Origin: Clostridium sp. CAG:354_28_25
Lineage (GTDB): Bacteria > Bacillota > Clostridia > TANB77 > CAG-508
Assembly (NCBI GenBank): GCA_001915925.1
Contig: MNRL01000019.1
Location: 12,509-76,508, forward strand
Direction: 5' to 3'
DNA: 64,000 nucleotides
Under the pieces are notes generated by a model. It was not told the origin of the DNA. It saw nothing but the letters and a program-made list of their open reading frames with translations, and made no database searches. The stretch's first letter is position 1. Each line of letters opens with the position of its first letter. Positions 57,068-64,000 of the stretch are shown here, one piece after another. A program made the translations under genes and the position numbers.

Positions 57068-57857
57068 ATATAAGTTCTATTCTATTTTCAAATATGCATA
57101 TCAAAGTTTTTATAAATTCATCAGGTTCTTTTTCCAAATGAATTATTATTTTCTGTGGTAAAAGAGTAAGCAAAGTATTAAGTACTATATCATTTTCTGA
57201 AAAGGAAACATCAGAAATATAATTTAAGTTAGCTAGGTCATCTGTAAATGGTATTTTTTTGTGCTTATTGTCAAGTAGTATAGAAGAAGTATTTTTATAA
57301 ATAAAATGTACAGTATTTATATTAGAAGGTTTAGAATTTACATATGATTTTAGTAAATTAATAAATTCCTTGTATTCTCGATCTACTACTAATTCATTTA
57401 CAAAAGTATCTACAACATAGTCTAAAATTTTCATGTAATTTGAAAGCCTAAAAAGAATAAAGCCTCTTAGAATCATGGACTTATTATTTGTAATATATTT
57501 AAGTGCTGATATATAAATATGTTCTATTCTTACTTGATATTCAACTGTAGATTTATCTGTAAGGTAATTTAAACATTTATCTAATACACTTTCTTGTTCA
57601 CTTTCGGAAAAATAAAAATAATTAGATTTTATAATTGATTTTAACAATTTTTCTTCATAAAAATTTAATATTAGTGAGACCAAATTATTTGAAAGTTCAT
57701 TGTAAAAGGCAGAAATATTTTCACCAGTGTAATGAATAATTATGTTTTCATATATTTTGAATTTTCTTATAGAAATACATGTGTTGGGAAAATTGAAATT
57801 ATTTAGTAGATAGGCAAGTATCTTTTTGTTATTTGTCTTAATACAAAATGATTTCAT
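57027..57857 (-). CDS. ytxC: putative sporulation protein YtxC
   Basis: YtxC-family proteins are found only in spore formers and have no known biochemistry. The 276-residue protein has the helical core (KYITNNKSMILRGFILFRLS, DYVVDTFVNELVVDREYKEF, INLLKSYVNSKPS) with the conserved pattern GF-x-x-FRL and EY-x-x-FI. The last residues (about SGSRDVPKNPYLQ) are encoded by a dispersed repeat, so the original C-terminus has been replaced. The ATG at 57857 is chosen over an in-frame GTG at 57875 because the latter overlaps GGAG. Confidence 0.82.
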   Translation of the reverse strand: MKSFCIKTNNKKILAYLLNNFNFPNTCISIRKFKIYENIIIHYTGENISAFYNELSNNLVSLILNFYEEKLLKSIIKSNYFYFSESEQESVLDKCLNYLTDKSTVEYQVRIEHIYISALKYITNNKSMILRGFILFRLSNYMKILDYVVDTFVNELVVDREYKEFINLLKSYVNSKPSNINTVHFIYKNTSSILLDNKHKKIPFTDDLANLNYISDVSFSENDIVLNTLLTLLPQKIIIHLEKEPDEFIKTLICIFENRIELISGSRDVPKNPYLQ

Positions 57858-57953
57858 AAAAAAATCTCCTTTCACATATATGTAATATTATCTACTAAAT
57901 AAAGTATCATTATACATATAATATGAAAGAAGAATTGTTTTGCAACTTGTATA

Positions 57954-59546
57954 TTAGTAATAAATCATATAATCAATTTCATCAAAGATTTTATCTTTTT
58001 TATAAATTTCTTCTAAATAGTCTGTATCAATTTTATCATTTTTCAGTTGTAAGTAAAGTTTAGTAAATCTACCAATATGATCTTTAATTCTTTTTTTAGC
58101 ATAGTCTACCATTGTTTGATTTGTTATTATAAATAGCCAATCACTACTCTGAGCAAGTAAAAGTTCTCTTGCACATTGATTTAAAGCAAATCTCTTTAAT
58201 TCATCTTGTTCATTAGGAAATAGATGAGCAAGTTCTACCATTCTATCTCCAGCTTTATGAAGATGTCTATGTACATAGTCATTTAATGGATTAAGCCATA
58301 CATAATTGTAACCATTAGCACCCCAACTAGATCTACAAGGAGATGAAACCTGAATGTTTGGATATTTATCTATATATTCACTAGGTGTAATAAGCTTAAA
58401 ATTACAATCATCATAGTAGATTTTTTTGAATAATACATATAACCAATCTGGACCTTCATACCACCAGTGTCCATATAGTTCTGCATCATATGGGCATAGA
58501 ATAATAGGTGGGTGATCCATATAACTTGAGATGTCATTTATTTGTTTTACCCTACAATCAAAGAAATGACCTGTTTGTTTATATATGGAATCTTGAGCCC
58601 ATTGCAAGTTATAAAAATCTTTTTGGTCTGTTTTTCCAGTAATTCTATAATATTTAATACCAGTATTAACTCTTACACCGTCATGAGCGATGTATGGTTT
58701 AATATAATCATAGTCAGCTTCGTAACCAATATCTCTGTAGAATTCTCTGTAATTATAATCACCCGGATATCCATTTATAGAACTCCAAACTTGTCTTGAA
58801 GATTCCATATCACGTCCAAATGCAATTAACCCTCCAGGGGATACAATTGGCGCGAAAGTACCATATATTGGTGTAGGGTCTGCATACAATATACCATGAG
58901 ATTCTACAATAGCATATTCTATACCAAATTCTTTTAAATATTTATCTGCTTCTGGAACATAGCCACATTCAGGAAGCCAAATTCCTCTTGGTTGTTTTCC
59001 AAAATACTTCTTATATGTTTGGACACCAACAGCAATTTGAGCTTTTACTGTTTTTTCATTAACATATAAGATAGGGAAGAAACCATGTGTTGCACCACAA
59101 GTTATTATTTCTAATACACCAATATCTTGGAAATGTTTAAAAGCTTGGATTAAATTACAATTAAATACTTTTTCAAATAAATATAGATCATCAGAATATC
59201 TATTTAAATAATATTTAGATAGTCCATTTAATCTAGAATCATAAGCTGTTCTTTTTACTTCTTTTTCACAAAGTTCAATATGCTCCTTTAAATAATGAAT
59301 ATATTTTTTTTGAAGTAATTTATTGTCTAGCATCCAAAGTAAAGGTGGTGTCATAGACATTGTTATTCTAAATTCGACTTTTTCATCTACTAATTTTTTA
59401 AAATTTCTAAGAAGAGGAATATAAGTTTCTGACATTGCTTCGAATAACCATTGTTCCTCTAAATAGTCATCACTTTCGGGATGATGTATAAAAGGTAAGT
59501 GTGCATGTAGTACAAAACTTACATATCCTTTTACGTTTTTGCTCAT
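57954..59546 (-). CDS. 1,4-alpha-glucan branching enzyme, GH57 family
   Basis: This GH57 enzyme makes alpha-1,6 branches in glycogen. The 530-residue protein starts KGYVSFVLHAHLPFIHHPES, a family signature, and carries the nucleophile Glu in GIWLPECGYVPEA, a DRAW-type central domain, and the acid/base Asp in ILCPYDAELYGHWWYEGPDW. The C-terminal DUF1957 domain is helical (VHRHLHKAGDRMVELAHLF). A GGAGTA ribosome site is near the start. It is in one unit with the DUF4912 gene upstream on the same strand. Confidence 0.93.
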   Translation of the reverse strand: MSKNVKGYVSFVLHAHLPFIHHPESDDYLEEQWLFEAMSETYIPLLRNFKKLVDEKVEFRITMSMTPPLLWMLDNKLLQKKYIHYLKEHIELCEKEVKRTAYDSRLNGLSKYYLNRYSDDLYLFEKVFNCNLIQAFKHFQDIGVLEIITCGATHGFFPILYVNEKTVKAQIAVGVQTYKKYFGKQPRGIWLPECGYVPEADKYLKEFGIEYAIVESHGILYADPTPIYGTFAPIVSPGGLIAFGRDMESSRQVWSSINGYPGDYNYREFYRDIGYEADYDYIKPYIAHDGVRVNTGIKYYRITGKTDQKDFYNLQWAQDSIYKQTGHFFDCRVKQINDISSYMDHPPIILCPYDAELYGHWWYEGPDWLYVLFKKIYYDDCNFKLITPSEYIDKYPNIQVSSPCRSSWGANGYNYVWLNPLNDYVHRHLHKAGDRMVELAHLFPNEQDELKRFALNQCARELLLAQSSDWLFIITNQTMVDYAKKRIKDHIGRFTKLYLQLKNDKIDTDYLEEIYKKDKIFDEIDYMIYY

Positions 59547-59584
59547 TTTAATACTCCTTTAAATTATTATTTTAGTATAAACAT

Positions 59585-59623
59585 TAATATCACCTATAAG
59601 AATTTTTCTTAAAGGTGATATTA
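59585..59623. terminator. hairpin between the DUF4912 and GH57 genes
   Basis: TAATATCACCTATAAG (59585-59600) pairs with 59608-59623 with one mismatch. It may separate the two minus-strand genes or set their ratio. No clear U tract is seen in the direction of transcription. Confidence 0.5.
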
Positions 59624-59630
59624 AAAAATT

Positions 59631-60584
59631 CTATTTAAATCTTGAAGAACTTAAACTATTTGATGATGGATTCTGTATTTTATCAAAAGAGTCTAAATCT
59701 TCATTTTTATAAAACTTCTTATAGAAATCATTAACTTTATATACTTTTCCAATACTTTTAACAAAATTAAGAGTAGCTATATTTTTAGCAGTTACTGTAT
59801 TGTCTTTTACATTTTTAAAATAAACCATTTCTTGTGTTTTCTCGAAAAGAATATGATCATTAGGAGATTCTACTTCGTTAGATGATGTTATAGGAATATA
59901 ATTTTGAGTTATCTTAGTAGTTGTTTTAACTTCTGTAACTTCGCCATTATACATAACTTCGAAAGGTTTTCTTCCTAATTCTATTTTATATTTACATTTA
60001 CTATCATTAACATTTAAATACCAACAATTAGCAAAATCATTTATTTCTACTTCGAAACTGTAACCTTTTGTTTCATTATGAACTATAAGTACAGGTTTTG
60101 TTTTTTCGAAAAAGTCTTCTCCATAAGTTTCTTTATATTTTTCTCTGTCTTCATCAGATATATCCCAATAGATAAATAAAGTTGTAGGTGTTTGATAAAG
60201 TAATTTAACTATTGTTTGATTATACCTGTATGGTAAATCATAATATTCTGCAATAGAGAATTCTTCACCACTTATAGTAGTTGGCTTCTTTACTGTTTCT
60301 TCTTTTTCTGTACTTTTTATAGATTCTTTAGTTAACGTTTTTACAGCCTTTTTAGTTGTTTTTGTAGCAGTTTTCTTTGCTGTAGTTTTCTTCTTTTTTG
60401 GAGTAATAGAATCTACTACTTTTTTTATAATTGTAGAATTTTTGGTTGATTTTGTAGCTGTCTTTTTTGCAGTTGTTGTTTTTGTAGATGCTTTTTTTGT
60501 AGTTGTTTTTGTTGTTTTAGGAGCTACTTTACTTGCTTGTTTTACTTCTATATCATTTTTTTCTTCTTTTGCTTTTCTTGGCAT
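59631..60584 (-). CDS. DUF4912 protein with a lysine/threonine-rich N-terminal domain
   Basis: The 317-residue protein starts with about 110 residues of histone-H1-like basic repeats (KKTTAKKTATKTTKKAV-type KT/KA repeats). The DUF4912 domain follows (residues about 115-270: YDLPYRYNQTIVKLLYQTPT, FIYWDISDEDREKYKETYG, CWYLNVNDSKCKYKIELGRK). In other bacteria DUF4912 proteins are encoded beside GH57 glycogen genes, as here, so a role in glycogen or surface polysaccharide is inferred. The basic domain suggests binding to nucleic acid or polyanion. AGGAGGAAA precedes the ATG. Confidence 0.82.
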   Translation of the reverse strand: MPRKAKEEKNDIEVKQASKVAPKTTKTTTKKASTKTTTAKKTATKSTKNSTIIKKVVDSITPKKKKTTAKKTATKTTKKAVKTLTKESIKSTEKEETVKKPTTISGEEFSIAEYYDLPYRYNQTIVKLLYQTPTTLFIYWDISDEDREKYKETYGEDFFEKTKPVLIVHNETKGYSFEVEINDFANCWYLNVNDSKCKYKIELGRKPFEVMYNGEVTEVKTTTKITQNYIPITSSNEVESPNDHILFEKTQEMVYFKNVKDNTVTAKNIATLNFVKSIGKVYKVNDFYKKFYKNEDLDSFDKIQNPSSNSLSSSRFK

Positions 60585-60684
60585 TTAATTTCCTCCTTTG
60601 TGTCAAACCATAATTAATATATATACTATATCAAAATGGAAATAAATTCAATAGAAAAAAGACAAAAAATTAAAGTATAAAGTA

Positions 60685-60729
60685 GGAAAAATAGAAAAAG
60701 CAGGAAATATATATCATATACTTCCTGCT
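60685..60729 (-). terminator. terminator of the 118-residue protein gene
   Basis: AGCAGGAAATATAT (60699-60712) pairs with ATATACTTCCTGCT (60716-60729) with one mismatch. On the minus strand a T-rich run (complement of 60685-60698) follows. Confidence 0.75.
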
Positions 60730-60756
60730 AAATAGAATTTGAATTAAGAATGGTAT

Positions 60757-61113
60757 TTACATTGATTCGAAAATGTGTAAAGCGTTTTCAAAATCTTGCA
60801 TGTCAGCTTTGGATAAAAAGACAAAAGAACATTTAAAGACTTTCTTTCCATATAATTCTGTGAGTTCGTCAAAATCTGTGATAGATACTGCATTATATAG
60901 TATTGCTAGTCTAACTATTGCGAGTAGCGTTTGTGAGTTTTCTTTTGTTCCAATATAGCTTTTCTGAAAATTTTGTTCAGCTTGATAAATATCGTTACTA
61001 AGTAATGATGTTGCAATTGAACATTTTCCTTTTAAAGGAATTGCAATAGTTATCCTATAATCAGACACAACTATTTTACAGGGATTTTCAATCCGAAAAT
61101 CTTTCTTATTCAT
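60757..61113 (-). CDS. hypothetical protein, 118 residues
   Basis: No family is recognised. The protein has no membrane helix; it alternates strand-like and helix-like segments (CKIVVSDYRITIAIPLKG, QTLLAIVRLAILYN, DELTELYGKKVFKCSFVFLS). AGGTATGAATT with cctcc complement precedes the ATG at 61113. It has its own good promoter and terminator, so it is a single-gene unit, divergent from the glycogen phosphorylase gene. Confidence 0.7.
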   Translation of the reverse strand: MNKKDFRIENPCKIVVSDYRITIAIPLKGKCSIATSLLSNDIYQAEQNFQKSYIGTKENSQTLLAIVRLAILYNAVSITDFDELTELYGKKVFKCSFVFLSKADMQDFENALHIFESM

Positions 61114-61147
61114 AATTCATACCTCCAACTAAGTTTATAATTCTAAA

Positions 61148-61176
61148 ACTTTAACATGGTTCACATAAAATGTCAA
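61148..61176 (-). promoter_or_regulatory. sigma-A promoter of the 118-residue protein gene
   Basis: On the minus strand TTGACA (61176-61171), a 17-base spacer and TAAAGT (61153-61148). Confidence 0.65.
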
Positions 61177-61216
61177 TGCTTGTATAAAAAATATATAAAT
61201 AAATACTAAAAATTAT

Positions 61217-61245
61217 TTGACAAAAATAAAACTATAATAGATAAT
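61217..61245 (+). promoter_or_regulatory. sigma-A promoter of glgP
   Basis: TTGACA (61217-61222), a 17-base spacer and GATAAT (61240-61245), 55 bases before the glgP start. Confidence 0.55.
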
Positions 61246-61299
61246 ATAATAAGTTAAGTACGACAGATAAAACACGAAGAAACTAAGGAGGAAATATTA

Positions 61300-63870
61300 A
61301 TGTATATATTTAATAAAATTACGGTAAATCCACAATTACCAAAAAGAGTAGGAGAATTATTAGATATTGCAAACAATTTATGGTGGTCTTGGAATTCAGA
61401 ATTTTTAAGATTATTTAAAGAAATTGATTCTGACTTATGGGAAACGGTTGGAAAAAATCCAGTTAAATTTTTAAAACTAGTTTCTCAAGATAAATTAGAA
61501 GACATAGCAAAGGATGAAGAGTTTTTAGCTAAATATGATGAAGTTGTAAATCACTTTAATTCATACATGCAAACAAAAGAAACATGGTTTTCTAAAAATT
61601 ATCCTAATAATGCAAACGATTTAATTGCATATTTTTCAGCTGAATATGGTATAGATGAGATAATACCAATATACTCAGGTGGATTGGGAATACTTTCTGG
61701 AGACCATTTAAAATCTGCAAGCGATTTAGGCTTACCTTTTGTTGCTGTAGGGTTATTATATAAAAATGGTTATTTTAATCAAAAAATAGATGGATATGGA
61801 ACACAAAAAACAGAATATACTAATATAGATTTAGATAATTTACCAATTTTACCAGTAAAAGATGAAAATGGTGAAGATTTAATAATAGATGTAGATTTCC
61901 CGGACAGAAAATTATATTTAAAAATATGGAAAATTGTTGTGGGAAGAATTTCTCTATTTCTAATGGATTCAGATATAGATAAAAATATAGCAGAAGATAG
62001 AGTTGTTACATTAAGACTATATGGTGGAGATCAAGAAATGAGAATAAGACAAGAAATTGTCTTAGGAATGGCAGGTATAAAGTTATTAAAACGTTTAGGA
62101 TTAAACCCAAGTGTATACCATATGAATGAAGGTCACTCTGCATTCTTAACATTAGAAGTAATAAAAGATGCAATGGAGGAAAAACAAGTATCATTCGAAG
62201 TTGCGAAATCAATGTGTTCAGCAAAGACAGTATTCACAACACATACACCAGTTCCAGCTGGAAATGATATATTCCCAATAGAATTAATGGATAAATATTT
62301 TTCTAATTTCTGGCCAAAACTTGGAATCTCTCGTGAAGATTTCTTAAGATTAGGTATGAAAAATAGTCAAGGAATAGAGCAAGGATTTAATATGGGAATG
62401 CTTGCATTAAGAATAGCTGGTAAAAAGAATGGTGTAAGTAAGTTACATGGGGCAGTATCAAGAAGATTATTCTCTGATGTATGGCCAAATATTGCACCAG
62501 ATGAATCACCAATAGAATATGTAACAAATGGAATTCATACATGTTCATGGCTTGCACCATCAATGAAAAAATTATTTAACCAATATTTAAAACCTTATTG
62601 GCAAGATAATATTCAAGATGACGAAACATGGAATGATATTAAAAATATTCCAAATAAAGAATTATGGGATACACATACAGATAGAAAGAAAAAATTATTT
62701 GCTTTAGTAAAAAACAATATAACAACTAGATTAAAATCTAGTGGATATAATTACGAAGAAATAAATGAAATCGTTTCTAAATTAAATCCAAATGCGCTAA
62801 CAATTGGTTTTGCAAGAAGATTTGCAACATATAAAAGAGCAACATTAATATTTAGAGATTTAGAAAGATTAACACAATTATTAAACAATCCAGAAAGACC
62901 AGTTCAATTAATTTTTGCTGGTAAAGCACATCCGGCAGATAAAGAAGGTCAAGACTTAATAAAATATATTCATGAAGTTTCTATGAAACCTCAATTTAAA
63001 GGAAAGATATTCTTATTAGAAAATTACAATATAGCAATGTCAAGATATCTAATAAGTGGTGTTGATGTATGGCTTAATAATCCAAGAAGACCAATGGAAG
63101 CTTCTGGCACAAGTGGTCAAAAAGCATCTGTAAATGGCGTAATTAACTTTAGTGTATTAGATGGCTGGTGGGCAGAAGGATATAACCAAAAAAATGGTTG
63201 GACAATAGGAGACAATACAGAATATCAATCTTATGAAGAACAAGATATTGCTGATAGCGAAAGCTTGTATAATACTTTAGAAAATAAAATTATTCCATTA
63301 TACTATGAAAATAAAAAAGAAGATGGAGTATCTGACAAATGGATGGAAATGTTTAAAAACTCAATAATTTCTACAGGTGGAAAATATTCAACTTCAAGAA
63401 TGGTAATAGATTATACAAGAGATTATTACATGGAACTTGCTAATTTATCTAAAAATCATTATCAAAACCTAGATGAAGTAATTGATTTTACTAACTGGAA
63501 GAAGAATCTTTATGCAAGTTGGAAAGATATAAAGATTACTCAAAATAATAACTTGGATAATATAACGATAGATGCAGGCAACCAAATAGAAGTTCATTGT
63601 ATTGTAAATTTACCAGAAAATATAGATTGTAATTCTATCAGAACAGAAGTATATTATGGTAAAATATTAGAAAACGGAATAATGGAGCAAATTCAGACTG
63701 TTCCAATGAATTTGATAGAACAAGATGATGAAAATAGAACATATAAATATTCTGCTAAGATAGAATTAAAAACAGGCGGTAACTATGGTTACACATTTAG
63801 AGTTATGCCACAAACAGCTATGATGCTAGATACAGCTAATTTAGACTTAATACAATGGGTAATACGATAG
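61300..63870 (+). CDS. glgP: alpha-glucan (glycogen) phosphorylase
   Basis: GlgP releases glucose 1-phosphate from alpha-1,4 chains, with pyridoxal phosphate as cofactor. The 856-residue protein starts TVNPQLPKRVGELLDIANNL, the bacterial/archaeal GT35 subgroup pattern, and has YFSAEYGIDE, the substrate region SGGLGILSGDHLKSASDLGL, FTTHTPVPAGNDIF, and the cofactor-lysine segment PMEASGTSGQKASVNG. A beta-rich C-terminal domain follows the catalytic core. Together with the debranching and GH57 branching enzymes it completes a glycogen-turnover set. Confidence 0.96.
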   Translation: MYIFNKITVNPQLPKRVGELLDIANNLWWSWNSEFLRLFKEIDSDLWETVGKNPVKFLKLVSQDKLEDIAKDEEFLAKYDEVVNHFNSYMQTKETWFSKNYPNNANDLIAYFSAEYGIDEIIPIYSGGLGILSGDHLKSASDLGLPFVAVGLLYKNGYFNQKIDGYGTQKTEYTNIDLDNLPILPVKDENGEDLIIDVDFPDRKLYLKIWKIVVGRISLFLMDSDIDKNIAEDRVVTLRLYGGDQEMRIRQEIVLGMAGIKLLKRLGLNPSVYHMNEGHSAFLTLEVIKDAMEEKQVSFEVAKSMCSAKTVFTTHTPVPAGNDIFPIELMDKYFSNFWPKLGISREDFLRLGMKNSQGIEQGFNMGMLALRIAGKKNGVSKLHGAVSRRLFSDVWPNIAPDESPIEYVTNGIHTCSWLAPSMKKLFNQYLKPYWQDNIQDDETWNDIKNIPNKELWDTHTDRKKKLFALVKNNITTRLKSSGYNYEEINEIVSKLNPNALTIGFARRFATYKRATLIFRDLERLTQLLNNPERPVQLIFAGKAHPADKEGQDLIKYIHEVSMKPQFKGKIFLLENYNIAMSRYLISGVDVWLNNPRRPMEASGTSGQKASVNGVINFSVLDGWWAEGYNQKNGWTIGDNTEYQSYEEQDIADSESLYNTLENKIIPLYYENKKEDGVSDKWMEMFKNSIISTGGKYSTSRMVIDYTRDYYMELANLSKNHYQNLDEVIDFTNWKKNLYASWKDIKITQNNNLDNITIDAGNQIEVHCIVNLPENIDCNSIRTEVYYGKILENGIMEQIQTVPMNLIEQDDENRTYKYSAKIELKTGGNYGYTFRVMPQTAMMLDTANLDLIQWVIR

Positions 63871-63885
63871 AATTAACAGGCATTA

Positions 63886-63920
63886 GGGGACGTTCCAAGA
63901 GAGGGATATGGGGACGTTCT
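63886..63920. repeat. dispersed repeat, two partial units
   Basis: GGGGACGTTCC (63886-63896) and GAGGGATATGGGGACGTTCT lie after the glgP gene. The rest of the window to 64000 has no gene; a short T-rich stretch (ACTTTTTTACC) is present near 63931. Confidence 0.75.
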
Positions 63921-64000
63921 GGAGTGCGGAACTTTTTTACCACAGGTGTCCCTATTTGAAAATAAATATTTTTTGAAAGATTAACTAACTAGTTTGGTTA

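Overview
This window is an AT-rich chromosome segment of a spore-forming member of the Clostridia (Firmicutes). The evidence is the very A/T-biased codon use, strong AGGAGG-type ribosome binding sites, sigma-A promoters of the TTGnnA-17-TATAAT type, the gene order tsaD...tig-clpP-clpX, rlmN-prpC-prkC...rsgA-rpe...spoVM-rpmB-recG and hrcA-grpE-dnaK-dnaJ, and several sporulation genes (spoVM, sigK, gpr, ytxC, a ytvI-like gene, whiA). No tRNA, rRNA, CRISPR array, intact insertion sequence or prophage was seen. The species cannot be named from the sequence; an uncultured gut-type Clostridia lineage is an inference.

Layout. 1-5.8 kb: tRNA modification (tsaD), two small hydrolases and the protein quality-control set tig, clpP, clpX. 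5.9-13.9 kb: the rlmN-prpC-prkC signalling cluster and its usual partners rsgA-rpe, separated by an inserted block (a DUF1385 protein, an acyl-ACP thioesterase, a DUF4272 protein and a 67-residue protein). 13.9-18.7 kb: a secreted bactofilin-like membrane protein and nth on the minus strand, a tiny spoVM gene, rpmB and recG. 18.8-31.4 kb: mixed accessory and housekeeping genes (small membrane proteins, GNAT, rbgA, mrnC, ytvI-like permease, AlkD-like and U32 proteins, a DUF368 lipid-carrier translocase, thioredoxin-like ferredoxin, DJ-1). 31.5-37 kb: a 427-residue orphan protein, an uninterrupted sigK, a 6S RNA gene, prmC, whiA and hemW. 37-43.6 kb: a higher-GC lipase gene, then the heat-shock operon hrcA-grpE-(CYTH)-dnaK-dnaJ behind one good CIRCE operator and a second, degenerate one. 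43.7-46.6 kb: a divergent pair of higher-GC genes and an amidoligase locus. 46.7-57.9 kb: ispH, murB, yvcK, a glycogen debranching enzyme, ruvC and holA (both with a one-base frameshift), a second unusual locus paralogous to the amidoligase locus, gpr and ytxC. 57.9-63.9 kb: glycogen branching enzyme (GH57), a DUF4912 protein and glycogen phosphorylase.

How the genes connect. Three themes recur: protein folding and proteolysis (tig, clpXP, hrcA operon), sporulation (spoVM, sigK, gpr, ytxC, PrkC as a possible germination sensor), and storage polysaccharide (debranching, branching and phosphorylase enzymes within 14 kb).

The least explained features are: (1) a family of short inverted repeats with a GGGATTT...GGGGACGTTCC core, at least ten copies between genes and several fused to stop codons; (2) two loci in which a larger enzyme-like protein (an amidoligase in one, a degenerate zincin-like protein in the other) is followed by a paralogous ~140-residue protein with a basic amphipathic C-terminal tail; (3) matching single-base insertions in ruvC and holA; (4) two CIRCE-geometry palindromes at the hrcA promoter. 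Starts were reassigned where a ribosome binding site clearly pointed to an internal codon. Functions come from recognised motifs and remembered family features; no database search was run.
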